Source of the DNA: Hyphomicrobium_A sp044507625
GTDB taxonomy: Bacteria > Pseudomonadota > Alphaproteobacteria > Rhizobiales > Hyphomicrobiaceae
DNA: 64,000 nucleotides
Assembly: GCA_044507625.1 (NCBI GenBank)
Contig: JBIQJE010000013.1
Location: forward strand, 1-64,000
Direction: 5' to 3'
Below, piece after piece: positions 32,612 to 42,334 of this stretch. The notes under the pieces were generated by a model. The model had not been told where the DNA came from. It ran no database searches and worked only from the letters and a program-made list of their open reading frames with translations. Each line of letters starts with the position of its first letter. Positions within the stretch are counted from its first letter, which is position 1. A program made the position numbers and the translations under genes.

Positions 32612-33469
32612 TTACCCGACGAGCTGCCATTCGCCGTCGCTCGCCGCGCTGCCCGCCCGGCGCGGCCGCATGTAGATGGGCGCGAACGGGCCGTCCTGGC
32701 GCAGCTCGATATGCCCTTCCCGCGCCATCTCGAGCGTGGCGCCGAACGAGCTCGCCATCACCGTCTTGCCGTTCTCGTGACTGTTCGCCAGCTCCACCAT
32801 GCAGCGCTCGAACGCGAGCCACTCGGTGGGCGAAGGCACCTCGCCAAGCATCCGTTCAAGGCGCACGCGCGCATCCTTGATCGACCAGACCGGGCGCACC
32901 TTCACCACGTGCCCGACCTTGATCGTGCGGCGGCGCTGATCGGCGTAGGCGTGCAAGAGGTCGTAGATCTTGGCGGTGAACTGGGTCTCGCGGATAGTAC
33001 GCGTACCTTCCGGCATGCCGCGGCCGAACACGTCTTTGCCAAGGCGCATGCGCGTCATAAGCTGCGCACCGGCTTCGCGCATGGCTTCGAGCCGCATCAG
33101 GCGGAACGACAGCCTCCGCGCCAGCTCCTCCGCACTCGTCTCCTCGCCCTGCTCCTTTTCGCGCGGCAGCAGCAAGCGCGATTTGAGGTAGGTCAGCCAC
33201 GCCGCCATGACGAGATAGTCGGCCGCCAGCTCCAGCCGCAGGCGCTCCGCCTCGCCGATGAAGCCGAGGTACTGGTCGGCGAGGGCAAGCACGGAAATCT
33301 TCGACAGGTCGACCTTCTGCGTGCGGGCGAGTGCCAAGAGCAGGTCGAGCGGGCCCTCGTAGCCCGCGACGTCGACGATGAGCGCCTCGTCATCGTCGAG
33401 GCGCGCCTCGACCGTGGGTTCCCCCCACGCCGTCTCGGTCTCGCCGGTTTCCTGCGGCTCCGCGTCCAT
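32612..33469 (-). CDS. scpA: Segregation and condensation protein A (kleisin)
   Basis: 285 aa, ATG 33469. The kleisin opening YEGPLDLLLALARTQKVDLSKISVL lies near residues 37-61, followed by LAADYLVMAAWLTYLKSRLLLP, both hallmarks of ScpA. The C-terminal winged helix (VMASSFGATLEMAREGHIELRQDGPFAPIYMRP) binds SMC. The acidic N-terminal extension is short. scpB follows 33 nt downstream, forming the usual pair. Confidence 0.95.
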   Translation of the reverse strand: MDAEPQETGETETAWGEPTVEARLDDDEALIVDVAGYEGPLDLLLALARTQKVDLSKISVLALADQYLGFIGEAERLRLELAADYLVMAAWLTYLKSRLLLPREKEQGEETSAEELARRLSFRLMRLEAMREAGAQLMTRMRLGKDVFGRGMPEGTRTIRETQFTAKIYDLLHAYADQRRRTIKVGHVVKVRPVWSIKDARVRLERMLGEVPSPTEWLAFERCMVELANSHENGKTVMASSFGATLEMAREGHIELRQDGPFAPIYMRPRRAGSAASDGEWQLVG

Positions 33470-33542
33470 ATCTCTCGACTGCTATTCCGGGAGCGGAGCA
33501 TAGCGCTCGCCCCATTGAATTCCGCAACATATAGGGTCGAGT

Positions 33543-34574
33543 TTAGACTGATTCAGCACCGCGGGCTGCAAACGCAAGAACCTTGGCCAGTTGCGCCTCG
33601 GCCGCACCGGAATCATAGGGCTGCGCCGACCGCGTTACCCCGACCGCTGCCTCGAACCGCTCTCGCGCCCGCCCCACAAGCGGCCCGGCTCCGGCGGCAG
33701 CATCGACCATTTCCTCAAGATTGCCATTACAGTGGAGCGCGAGGTCCGACCCCGCGGCCATCACCGCTGCCGCACGCTCGCGCATGGGGCCGGAAAGGGC
33801 GCGCATGGAAAGGTCATCGCTCATCAGCAGGCCGTCAAAGCCGATGGCGCCGCGAATGATCTCCTGGATCACGGTCGGCGATGTGCTGGCCGGCGCGTCG
33901 GGATCGATGGCGGAAAACACCACATGGGCGCTCATTGCGGCCGGCAGCCGGTTGAGGGCCCGGAAAGGCGCAAAGTCGCTCGCCTCCAGCTCGCTGCGCG
34001 GCGCATCCACGACCGGCAGCGCGAGGTGGCTGTCGGCGGTTGCGCGCCCATGCCCCGGAATGTGCTTGATGACCGGCAGCACGCCGCCCGCCATGAAGCC
34101 GGCCGCGACGGCTTCCGCCAGCGCCACCACCTGAGCAACCGAGCGCCCGTAAGCGCGGTCACCGATGATGTCGTGCGAGCCCTCTACGGGCACGTCCAGA
34201 ACCGGCGCACAGTCGGTGTTGATGCCGAGGTCCGTAAGATCGGCGGCCAGCAGCCGCGCCGCCAGAAAGGCGCTGCTCAGCGCCCCTTCGCGGTCCTCGG
34301 CGTAAAGACCGCCGTAAGCGGCCGCCGGCGGCAACGTCCGGCCGAGCGGCGGGCGCAGACGCTGCACGCGCCCGCCCTCCTGATCGATCAGCACGAGCAG
34401 CTCTTCAGCGCCGATCGCCTCGCGCACATCGGAGATCAGCGCGCGGATCTGCGCATGATCGGCGAGATTGCGGGCAAACAGAATGAAGCCGGCCGGCTGC
34501 GCGGAGCGCAAAAACGCGGCCTCGGCGCGCGACAACTCAGTGCCCGCAGCGCCGACGATGAGAGCGGATCGCAT
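33543..34574 (-). CDS. nagZ: Beta-N-acetylhexosaminidase NagZ
   Basis: 343 aa, ATG 34574. GH3 enzyme that removes GlcNAc from anhydromuropeptides in cell-wall recycling in the cytoplasm. Marks: LLVLIDQEGGRVQRLRPP near residue 60, the acid/base loop IKHIPGHGRATADSH near 168-182, and the nucleophile Asp in LLMSDDLSMRAL near 250. No signal peptide, as expected. It lies 78 nt after the SPOR-domain gene, in the order usual for alphaproteobacteria. Confidence 0.95.
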   Translation of the reverse strand: MRSALIVGAAGTELSRAEAAFLRSAQPAGFILFARNLADHAQIRALISDVREAIGAEELLVLIDQEGGRVQRLRPPLGRTLPPAAAYGGLYAEDREGALSSAFLAARLLAADLTDLGINTDCAPVLDVPVEGSHDIIGDRAYGRSVAQVVALAEAVAAGFMAGGVLPVIKHIPGHGRATADSHLALPVVDAPRSELEASDFAPFRALNRLPAAMSAHVVFSAIDPDAPASTSPTVIQEIIRGAIGFDGLLMSDDLSMRALSGPMRERAAAVMAAGSDLALHCNGNLEEMVDAAAGAGPLVGRARERFEAAVGVTRSAQPYDSGAAEAQLAKVLAFAARGAESV

Positions 34575-34652
34575 CAGCTGACCGAAGCAGTTTCAGTTGA
34601 GCCCGAGTAGCACCGCATAGGGTCGCGGTCGACCCTATAGCGTCCGGGCTGC

Positions 34653-36500
34653 TTAGTAAGCGGTAACCCAGCAGTCCTTATAGCCGGACGCCTTGAGTTG
34701 AATGCACAGCTCGTTGGCCTGGGAACGCGAGCCCGGCGGGCCCACGAGCAGGCGATGGTAGGGCCCCTTCCCTGCCAGCACCGTCTCGCGCACGTCTGGC
34801 GTCTTGTTCGCCAGAACCGCACCGTACTGCTGCTGCATGTCCGCAAATTTGCGCAGGGCATCGAGACGGCTGGTGCCGGAAGCCGGCACCGAGCCGAGCA
34901 CCACCACGTAGCCATTGGCGCCCGAGGCGCTCGTCGCCCCTTCATTGCCCACCGGAGGAGCCGCGGCGACCCTCTGTTGCGGCTGCTTGCGCGGCGCTGC
35001 GGGGGGCGCCTCCTGGTCGATGCTTGCCGTCGTCGCAGGAATGACCTTCGTCGACTTGACGTTGACGGTCGGCCGCGGCGGCGTATTGACCACCACCGGC
35101 TCGGGATCGGGCATGCGCCGCTGCGGGGGAGGGCCGCCGGATCCCGATCCGAAGGCGTCGACGACCATCAGGCCGGGAACGGAAACCGTCGGTTCCGACG
35201 CGCCGCTCACAGGCTCGCCGTTCGGCGGCGCGATAGAGCCGTCACGCCCGACGACCAGGGTCGTCACCTTCTTGGTGCCGTTGTCGGAGGAGGAATCGGA
35301 TTCGTAAAGGCCGGAGTCGGCGTGACGGCCGGAGCTGTCGTTCTCACCGAGACGGCCGAGAACCTTGCTGTCCGTGTGCGAGAATTGGCGGCCACCCGGA
35401 TCGGTCGGACGCTCCTTTGCCGGCGAGCTGTCGGAGGCGATGACAGGAGGCGCGGTGTCGACGGGCGAGCCGAGCACGGCCTTGTATGCCTGCGCCAGGC
35501 CATAGCCGAGACCGATGGCGAGCACGACGGCGCCCGCGATGCGCATCGTCCAGCTCACGCGGCGCGGCTCTTCCATCTCGTAGGCGCCGGCCTCGTCCTG
35601 GTTGTAGGTCGGCTCGAGCGCGCCCGCATGCTGCTGGTCGTAATGGCCGTAGCCCTGCTCATCGAGCGCCGGATCGATATAGCCGGCAGCGGGCATGGCC
35701 CAGTCCGCCTGCTCCAGCGGATCGGCGTACCCCTGGTTGCCAGGCGCGGTGAACGCTGGCTCGTGCGCGCCGTAGCCGTTGTCCAGGTCGTGGCCATAGT
35801 GGTCATGGATCGGCTGCGCGGGCGGCCACTGATCATAGTTCGGCGCATGCGTCTCGCGCGTGTCGAACTGCGGACCGGGTGGCGCCGCGTGCGGCTGGCG
35901 ATAACCGGCCGCCGCGAAGATCGGATTTTCGGCCGCCGGAGTGGCGTAGGCCTGGCGCTGAGGCGACACCGGTTGGGCGGGCTGCTGCTGGCGCACCTGA
36001 GCGGCCGGACGCGGCGCTGCCTGCTGCTGCGGCGCATATTGCGGCGGCTGGGTGCGCGGGAAATTCTCAAAGTCGTGGGTCGGCTGCGCATTGCGCGCGC
36101 TGTCGAGGCTGCTCAGGCCCTGGCGATTGGGAGCCGGGCGCTGCGGTGCAGCGGGGGCGGACGTCTGCTGAGAGGCCTGCGGCGCCGCCTGCGAGGGTCG
36201 CCCGTACTGCGCCTGCGGAGGAGCAGCCGCGGGCTGGACTGGCGGGGAATACTGCGGCTGCGAAGGCGCCTGGCCCTGCGGGTAATGGTAGCCCTGCTGG
36301 TTCCCGTAGCCGGGGGCACCCTGCTGGTCGGTGTATGCCTGCTGAGGCGGATAGCTGGGTGCCTGCTGACCGGGCACAGCGTATTGCTGCTGGGTCTGCG
36401 GGCGCTGTGCGGGTCGTCCGCCGCTGCGGGGATCCGGCTCGCCCGCGGGATGGCGCGTAGCCGGCCAACCACTATTTGCGGCACCTTGGGAGCGAGACAT
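34653..36500 (-). CDS. SPOR-domain inner membrane protein
   Basis: 615 aa, ATG 36500. A long Gln/Pro/Ala/Tyr-rich cytoplasmic part (residues 1-310, low complexity) precedes a single membrane helix RIAGAVVLAIGLGYGLAQAY near 325. A periplasmic Pro/Ser linker then leads to a C-terminal SPOR domain (YVVVLGSVPASGTSRLDALRKFADMQQQYG, and GPPGSRSQANELCIQLKASGYKDCWV). SPOR domains bind denuded glycan strands at the division septum. The context with nagZ, argS and scpAB is conserved in this class. The large disordered region is the least certain part. Confidence 0.9.
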   Translation of the reverse strand: MSRSQGAANSGWPATRHPAGEPDPRSGGRPAQRPQTQQQYAVPGQQAPSYPPQQAYTDQQGAPGYGNQQGYHYPQGQAPSQPQYSPPVQPAAAPPQAQYGRPSQAAPQASQQTSAPAAPQRPAPNRQGLSSLDSARNAQPTHDFENFPRTQPPQYAPQQQAAPRPAAQVRQQQPAQPVSPQRQAYATPAAENPIFAAAGYRQPHAAPPGPQFDTRETHAPNYDQWPPAQPIHDHYGHDLDNGYGAHEPAFTAPGNQGYADPLEQADWAMPAAGYIDPALDEQGYGHYDQQHAGALEPTYNQDEAGAYEMEEPRRVSWTMRIAGAVVLAIGLGYGLAQAYKAVLGSPVDTAPPVIASDSSPAKERPTDPGGRQFSHTDSKVLGRLGENDSSGRHADSGLYESDSSSDNGTKKVTTLVVGRDGSIAPPNGEPVSGASEPTVSVPGLMVVDAFGSGSGGPPPQRRMPDPEPVVVNTPPRPTVNVKSTKVIPATTASIDQEAPPAAPRKQPQQRVAAAPPVGNEGATSASGANGYVVVLGSVPASGTSRLDALRKFADMQQQYGAVLANKTPDVRETVLAGKGPYHRLLVGPPGSRSQANELCIQLKASGYKDCWVTAY

Positions 36501-36549
36501 CCTGTGATCCCCTCGAAGCGCTTAATGGGCCTCTGCGTCGAATCGGAGT

Positions 36550-38364
36550 CTAGCGCATAGAATCCGGGGCCTCGACGCCAAGGACCGAAAGTCCCGAGGA
36601 TATCACCTGCTGGACGGCGGCGATCATCGCTAGGCGCGCCGCGGTCATAACCCCGTCTTCCGCTTGGATAAATCTCAAATGTGGCGAATCGTTGCCTCGT
36701 GTCCACTGCCCGTGGAGCGCCGAGGCGAGATCGTAGAGGTAAAACGCGAGCCGATGCGGCTCCTCCGCGCAGGCCGCCCCCGCGACGAGCCGGGGGAACT
36801 GCGCGAGCTTTTTGATGAGCTCGATCTCGCCCGCATCGGTAAGGCGTGAAAGGTCGGCCTCGCGCACCGCGTCGCTTCCCGGAGCGAGCTCCGGAAAGAT
36901 TTCCTGTGCATTGCGAAATACGGACGCCGCGCGGGCGTGGGCATACTGCACGTAGAAGACGGGGTTGTCCTTCGACTGCTCGACCACCTTGGCAAGGTCG
37001 AAGTCGAGCGGCTCCAGCTCCTTGCGGTAGAGCATCATGAAGCGCACCGGATCGCGCCCCACTTCGTCCACCACATCGCGCAGCGTCACGAACGTGCCCG
37101 CCCGCTTCGACATCTTGTAGGGCTCGCCGTTCTTGAACAGCTTCACGAGGTTGACGACCTTGATCGCAAGATCGCTCGTCCCTCCGTCCGTCTGCCACGC
37201 CTTCAGCTTGCCCTTCCCGTCGCGCTCGACCGTGCCTCCCGTAAGGGCCGCGATCACCGCCAGCATCCGCGGAATGTAGCCGATGTGATCGGCGCCGAAG
37301 ACATTGACGAGGTGGCGATAGCCGCGCTGCAGCTTGTCGTAGTGGTAGGCGACATCACCGGCGAAATAGGTGTAGCTGCCGTCCGACTTCATCAGTGCGC
37401 GGTCTTCGTCGTCACCGAATTCCGTCGACTTGAAAAGCGTCTGCTCGCGGTCTTCCCACTCGTCGTCTTCGTGGCCCTTCGGGCGCGGCAGCCGGCCCTC
37501 ATAGATCAGGCCCTTGGCGCGCAAGACGTCGATCGCCGCCTTCACCTTGTCGGTGCCGGCTTGCGTAAGTGAGGCCTCCGAGAAGAACGCATCGTGCTGG
37601 ATGTTGAGCGCGGCGAGATCGTCCTTGATCATCGGCATGATCTCGGCGATCGCGAACGCACGCACGATCGGCAGCCAGCGATCCTCGGGCATGTTGAGCA
37701 GCGAAGGGCCGTGTTCCTTCGCCAGCGCTTCACCCACGGGCTTCAGATATTCGCCCGGATAAAGACCTTCGGGGATCTCGCCGATCTCTTCGCCCAGCGC
37801 CTCGCGGTAGCGCAGGAACACCGACCGCGCGAGCACGTCCACCTGCCCGCCCGCATCGTTAACGTAGTATTCCCGCGTGACGTCATAGCCGACGAACGCG
37901 AGCAGGTTGGCGAGAGCATCGCCGAACACCGCACCGCGGCAATGGCCGACGTGCATCGGCCCCGTCGGGTTCGCGGAAACGTACTCGACGTTCACGGTCC
38001 GCCCCGCCCCGAGTTGCGAGCGTCCGTAAGCGCTGCCCGCATCGAGGATGGCACGTACGAGCCGCTGCCAGACTTCCGGCTTCAGCGTGAGGTTGATGAA
38101 GCCCGGACCGGCAACGCTCACCGCGGCGATGCCATCGGCGGCGGCAAGCTTCGCCTGCAGCTTCTCGGCAATGTCGCGCGGCTTCATGCGGGCCGGCTTG
38201 GCGAGCACCATCGCCGCGTTGGTCGCAAGATCGCCGTGGGTCGGATCGCGCGGCGTTTCCACGTCGATACCGGCAATCGGCAGGTCGGCGGGAAGCTCCC
38301 CCTCCGACTTCAAAGCTTCGAGCGCCGCCGCAACGCGGCTTTCGATCTCGGCGAACACGTCCAC
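36550..38364 (-). CDS. argS: Arginyl-tRNA synthetase
   Basis: 604 aa; the start is a GTG at 38364. Class I synthetase. The HIGH motif appears as GPMHVGHCRGAVFGD near residue 135, the KMSK-like loop as YKMSKRAGTF near 420, and the N-terminal additive domain with ETPRDPTHGDLATNAAM is present. The C-terminal anticodon-binding domain ends AVQQVISSGLSVLGVEAPDSM. Normal length. A dGTPase-like gene lies 48 nt upstream; the SPOR gene follows. Confidence 0.97.
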   Translation of the reverse strand: MDVFAEIESRVAAALEALKSEGELPADLPIAGIDVETPRDPTHGDLATNAAMVLAKPARMKPRDIAEKLQAKLAAADGIAAVSVAGPGFINLTLKPEVWQRLVRAILDAGSAYGRSQLGAGRTVNVEYVSANPTGPMHVGHCRGAVFGDALANLLAFVGYDVTREYYVNDAGGQVDVLARSVFLRYREALGEEIGEIPEGLYPGEYLKPVGEALAKEHGPSLLNMPEDRWLPIVRAFAIAEIMPMIKDDLAALNIQHDAFFSEASLTQAGTDKVKAAIDVLRAKGLIYEGRLPRPKGHEDDEWEDREQTLFKSTEFGDDEDRALMKSDGSYTYFAGDVAYHYDKLQRGYRHLVNVFGADHIGYIPRMLAVIAALTGGTVERDGKGKLKAWQTDGGTSDLAIKVVNLVKLFKNGEPYKMSKRAGTFVTLRDVVDEVGRDPVRFMMLYRKELEPLDFDLAKVVEQSKDNPVFYVQYAHARAASVFRNAQEIFPELAPGSDAVREADLSRLTDAGEIELIKKLAQFPRLVAGAACAEEPHRLAFYLYDLASALHGQWTRGNDSPHLRFIQAEDGVMTAARLAMIAAVQQVISSGLSVLGVEAPDSMR

Positions 38365-38412
38365 GGTGGCTGGTCCTGGCGCTGGAAATGATGTTGAGAG
38401 GTGGCCCGCCGC

Positions 38413-39675
38413 CTAACGCAAATCCGGGGTGTCGTCAAACAGTCGGCGATGGGCCTCGATCGCATACCGGTCCGTCATTCCGGCGACGAAATCGGCAATC
38501 AGACGCGCGCGGCGTCGGCCCTCGAGGCGCAGCGCCACCGCGTGCCAGGCCTCGCCCATGGCCGCGGGCTCGGCCATGTAGCGCCCGAAGAGGTCGGAGA
38601 CGATCCGCTCGGCCCCGCGCATCGCCCCCATCACCTTCTCGTGGCGATAGACGCGCTCGAACAGGAAGCGCTTCAGCTGCACGATCTCGTCTGCCAGCGC
38701 GGGGGAGAAGGCAACGGTTGCATCGGCGCTTGCCCGGATCGCATCCGGAGAAGCCGGCGCCAGCGCCGTGAGCCGGGCCCGGGTCTCGGCCACGAGATCG
38801 GCGATCATCACCGTGATGAGGCGGCGTGTCAGTTCGTACATGATGCGCCCCTCGTCCGTGCACCCGCCCGCCCGCACCCGCGCCATCGCCGGACCCGAGA
38901 GGGGCTGCGCGGCGAGGTCGGCCATTGTGATGAGGTCTGCCCTCAGGCCGTCATCGATGTCATGGGAGACGTAGGCGATATCGTCTGCGAGCGCTGCCAC
39001 CTGCGCCTCCGCAGACGGCCAGGATCCAAGGTCGAGACTGCGCCAGGCTTCGAGCCGGCCCGCAACCTTGGCTACGGCACTACCGTCCGGCACCGGGCCG
39101 TTGTGCTTCGCGAGCCCTTCGAGGCTTTCCCAGGTGAGGTTCAACCCGTCGAACTGCGCATACTTGCGCTCGAGCACGGTGACCACGCGCAAGCTCTGGG
39201 CGTTGTGGTCGAACCCGCCGAACTCGTGCATCACGGCATCGAGCGCACGCTCCCCCGCATGCCCGAACGGCGGATGCCCCAAGTCGTGGGCAAGCGCGAT
39301 GGCCTCGGCAAGGTCTTCATCCAGCCGCAGTTGCCGCGCCACCGTGCGCGCGATTTGCGCCACCTCCAGCGAGTGGGTCAGCCGCGTGCGGAAGTGATCG
39401 CCCTCGTGGAACAGGAACACTTGCGTCTTGTAGGTAAGCCGCCGGAACGCGGTGGAATGGAGAATACGGTCGCGGTCGCGCTGGAACGGGCTGCGCGTCG
39501 TGCACTCCAGCTCGGCATAAAGCCGCCCGCGGCTTGGAACCACATTCGCCGCATAGGCAGCCGGCGAGCGCTCCCCTGGAGCCAGCTCAGCCCCATAATT
39601 CCCCGATCCGGGTGCGGCGTTGACGCCCAGTGCGCCCGATTTGTCTGCTGTCGATGCCTGCACCGGCCCCTCCAC
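38413..39675 (-). CDS. dgt: Deoxyguanosinetriphosphate triphosphohydrolase-like protein
   Basis: 420 aa from a GTG at 39675. HD-domain enzyme that cuts dNTPs into nucleoside and triphosphate. The family start RSPFQRDRDRILHSTAFRRLTYKTQVF is near residues 60-86; the metal ligands follow in RTRLTHSLEVAQIA (His), LAHDLGHPPFGHAGE (HD) and DDIAYVSHDIDDGL (Asp). The length fits the bacterial type 2 dGTPase-like group. The N-terminal 40 residues look disordered. Divergent from the erpA-like gene. Confidence 0.93.
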   Translation of the reverse strand: MEGPVQASTADKSGALGVNAAPGSGNYGAELAPGERSPAAYAANVVPSRGRLYAELECTTRSPFQRDRDRILHSTAFRRLTYKTQVFLFHEGDHFRTRLTHSLEVAQIARTVARQLRLDEDLAEAIALAHDLGHPPFGHAGERALDAVMHEFGGFDHNAQSLRVVTVLERKYAQFDGLNLTWESLEGLAKHNGPVPDGSAVAKVAGRLEAWRSLDLGSWPSAEAQVAALADDIAYVSHDIDDGLRADLITMADLAAQPLSGPAMARVRAGGCTDEGRIMYELTRRLITVMIADLVAETRARLTALAPASPDAIRASADATVAFSPALADEIVQLKRFLFERVYRHEKVMGAMRGAERIVSDLFGRYMAEPAAMGEAWHAVALRLEGRRRARLIADFVAGMTDRYAIEAHRRLFDDTPDLR

Positions 39676-39820
39676 GGGGTTTGATTAGAGGCGCTTCCCG
39701 CCTATCTTGGATAGCAGGAGATTCCAGCGCGAGAGCAACCCCGCGCTCTGTCGCGTGCGTCAGCTTCCCTATATGATGGCGCACGAATACCTTTCGGAAG
39801 ATAGCCGGTCGAGATAGCAG

Positions 39821-40150
39821 ATGAACCAGTCCGTCACCGTCACCGAGCGCGCCGCCAAACGTATCGCCGAGATCGTTGCCGACGAGGCCGCGGTCGAGGC
39901 CCTGCGCGTCAGCGTCGAGGGCGGCGGCTGCTCCGGCTTTCAATATAAGTTCGACCTCGTTCCCGGCGCCGCCGACGACGATGTCGTGCTCGAGCGGTCC
40001 GGCGCAAAGGTCGTCATCGATCAGGTCTCCCTGGGCTTCCTCGCCGGTTCGGAGATCGATTTCGTCGACGACCTGATCGGCGCCTCGTTCCGCATCACTA
40101 ACCCCAAGGCAACGGCCTCCTGCGGCTGCGGCACCAGTTTCTCCATCTGA
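39821..40150 (+). CDS. erpA: Iron-sulfur cluster insertion protein ErpA/IscA family
   Basis: 109 aa, ATG 39821. A-type carrier: three conserved cysteines in GGGCSGFQYKF (residue 37) and SCGCGTSFSI (103, 105), which hold the cluster. The pattern FITNPKA-like SFRITNPKATASCGCG fits ErpA. It passes Fe-S clusters to target enzymes in the cytoplasm. No isc/suf genes are nearby. Divergent from dgt and followed by xthA 75 nt downstream, a pair commonly found together in alphaproteobacteria. Confidence 0.93.
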   Translation: MNQSVTVTERAAKRIAEIVADEAAVEALRVSVEGGGCSGFQYKFDLVPGAADDDVVLERSGAKVVIDQVSLGFLAGSEIDFVDDLIGASFRITNPKATASCGCGTSFSI

Positions 40151-40225
40151 CGGCGATAACCCGGCAGCGCGCACGGTGGCGATGCTTCCTGGCGCTCGCC
40201 ACGATTCTCGACTACCCCTGCCCGC

Positions 40226-41008
40226 ATGAAGGTCACCACCTGGAACATCAACGGCGTCAAGGCACGCCTGGAATCGGCGCTCGCCTACTTGCGGCAAGCT
40301 TCGCCCGAAGTGATTTGCCTCCAGGAGATCAAGAGCATCACCGAGGCCTTCCCCAAGGAAGCCTTCGAGGACCTCGGGTACCAGTGCGCGGTGCACGGCC
40401 AGAAGGGCTTCAACGGCGTTGCCATCCTCTCCAAGCTGCCGCTGGAGGAAGTGCGCACGGGACTCGCGGGCAACGACGAGGACGAGCAATCCCGTTTCAT
40501 CGAGGCGATCATTTCCGTGCCCTCCGGCATCGTGAAGGTCGCTTCGATCTACGCGCCCAATGGCAATCCGGTCGCCACCGAGAAGTTTCCCTATAAGCTC
40601 GCCTGGCTGCAGCGCCTGCACGCACACTTCCGCGATCTGCTGGCCGAAGAAATCCCGTTCGTGATGGCGGGCGATTACAACATCATCCCCGAGCCGATCG
40701 ACGCCAAGCGGCCCTCCGCATGGACCTCGGACGCGCTGTTTCAGCCCGAATCCCGCGCTGCCTATCGCCGGATGCTGAGCGACGGCCTCACCGACGCGAT
40801 CCGCCTCTGCCATCCCGGACCCGGCGTCTACACCTTCTGGGACTATCAGGCGGGCGCCTTCCAGAAGGACGACGGCATCCGCATCGACCATCTGCTGCTG
40901 TCGCCACAGGCGACGGACCGGCTGCGGGCGGCGGGCGTCGATCGCTTCACCCGCGGCTGGGAAAAGCCCTCCGATCACGTGCCGGCGTGGGTCGAACTCG
41001 ATCTCTGA
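40226..41008 (+). CDS. xthA: Exodeoxyribonuclease III
   Basis: 260 aa, ATG 40226. AP endonuclease/3' exonuclease of base excision repair. Motifs: TTWNINGVKARL at the start, CLQEIK with the metal Glu (residue 34), YAPNG, GDYNIIP with the Asp/Asn pair near residue 152, RIDHLLLS and KPSDHVPAWVEL with the catalytic Asp/His near 252. Normal length. Same direction as the erpA-like gene and probably cotranscribed. Confidence 0.97.
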   Translation: MKVTTWNINGVKARLESALAYLRQASPEVICLQEIKSITEAFPKEAFEDLGYQCAVHGQKGFNGVAILSKLPLEEVRTGLAGNDEDEQSRFIEAIISVPSGIVKVASIYAPNGNPVATEKFPYKLAWLQRLHAHFRDLLAEEIPFVMAGDYNIIPEPIDAKRPSAWTSDALFQPESRAAYRRMLSDGLTDAIRLCHPGPGVYTFWDYQAGAFQKDDGIRIDHLLLSPQATDRLRAAGVDRFTRGWEKPSDHVPAWVELDL

Positions 41009-41047
41009 CACGGCGGCGGCGACTACGCGCTGTCCGTTTTCGCACGC

Positions 41048-42028
41048 CTATTCGCTGCACGTAGCGGTGATGACGCTGCCGGTCGCGGGCAGGAACACCT
41101 TGCAGTCGAGCTGACGCGCAGTGCCGGGCGGCGCAGCCGCCACGTCCGTGCGGCGCTTGTCGCCGTTCTTATCCAGCGCATCGATACGCTCGCGGGCGGT
41201 GCGACGCGCGGCCGGCGCATCGAAGCCGCCACCGCCCGCCGCAAGGGCCCGCTCGTACGCCTCCCGGGCGGCCGCCGCCTCGCCGCGCGCTTCGAGAATG
41301 CGTCCCTTGAGCGCCTGCGCGGCGGAGAAATCCTCACGCAGTGAGAGCGCCCTCTCCACCTGAGCTTCCGCCTCCGTCGCGCGCCCTTCCCCGAGGGCGA
41401 TTGCCGCGCGAACAAATTCTGCCGCCGCATCGGCCTCGCCCGTGTCCGGAGCGGATGCGATCTCTTTGTCCGCACCGCGATAGTCGCCGCCGTCGGCCAG
41501 GAGCAGCGCCCGCATCAAGGCAATTTTTGGCTCGCGGCTCTTCAGGACACGCGCCGCATCGAGATCGGCGAGCGCCGCCTCACGCTGGCCGTCCGCCCTC
41601 AACACGGCCGCGCGACTGAACAGAAACCGCCATTCACTCGGCTCGCGCGCGATCGACGCATCAAGATCAGCGACCGCCTTCGAGAACGAGCCCTGCGCCG
41701 CATACGCAAGGCCTCGGGCTTCGAATGCCCGCGCAAACAGCGGGCGCCGCTCCAGCGCCCGGGCAAAGTCGGCAATGGCCGCCTCATAGTCCCCGGCGCG
41801 GCTCAGCGCGGTGCCCCGGTTGAAAAATCCGATATACATTTGCGCGCTCGGCAGCCGGCCGCTCTCCATGACGCGAGTGCAGGCCTTCGCCCCCGCCCTA
41901 TCTTTTGCTGCGGTGCAATTCGACAAATCCTTCTGCATGCCCGCCGAGGCCGGCGTCGCTAGCAGCACGATGGCGAGGAAACCTCCCGTCAACACTCCAC
42001 CAATCAATACGAAACAGCCGCGAAGCAT
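41048..42028 (-). CDS. Exported tetratricopeptide repeat protein
   Basis: 326 aa from ATG 42028, chosen since GGGGGA lies 7 nt before it; an ATG 11 codons earlier is also open. Signal/anchor MLRGCFVLIGGVLTGGFLAIVLLATPASA. About five TPR units follow, for example FFNRGTALSRAGDYEAAIADFARALERRP and the next at FEARGLAYAAQGSFSKAVADLDASIAREP. The C-terminus has two Cys (LDCKVF, ATCSE). Likely a periplasmic scaffold; partner unknown. Convergent with xthA. Confidence 0.85.
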   Translation of the reverse strand: MLRGCFVLIGGVLTGGFLAIVLLATPASAGMQKDLSNCTAAKDRAGAKACTRVMESGRLPSAQMYIGFFNRGTALSRAGDYEAAIADFARALERRPLFARAFEARGLAYAAQGSFSKAVADLDASIAREPSEWRFLFSRAAVLRADGQREAALADLDAARVLKSREPKIALMRALLLADGGDYRGADKEIASAPDTGEADAAAEFVRAAIALGEGRATEAEAQVERALSLREDFSAAQALKGRILEARGEAAAAREAYERALAAGGGGFDAPAARRTARERIDALDKNGDKRRTDVAAAPPGTARQLDCKVFLPATGSVITATCSE

Positions 42029-42334
42029 TTTGGCGTCCCCCGGTTCCGGATCCTTAGCCATCCGCTGAAGTCGCGTCGACGGAACGGCGCATGCGCAACC
42101 GTTACCACCGAGCGCACCGCTGCCCGGTTCCCCGCGGAACAGCCGGGCATTGCCGAATTAAAAACATTGCTTAGCTAACGGCTGTGGAGCGCTACAACCG
42201 CTGTTGCCGTTCAGCGACTTGTTACGTTTCTCGGCCAATCTCCCGTGCCGAACCGGTTGCTTCGCTCAACCCGTGAAGCTTCAATCGCTTAGACGCGTCC
42301 TTTGGATTTCAGGCTCATTGCGCAAGGTCCGCTC

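Noticed and set aside
34698..36560. Plus-strand frame of 620 codons
   Set aside because: Shadow of the low-complexity SPOR-protein gene; Arg/Leu-rich without domains.
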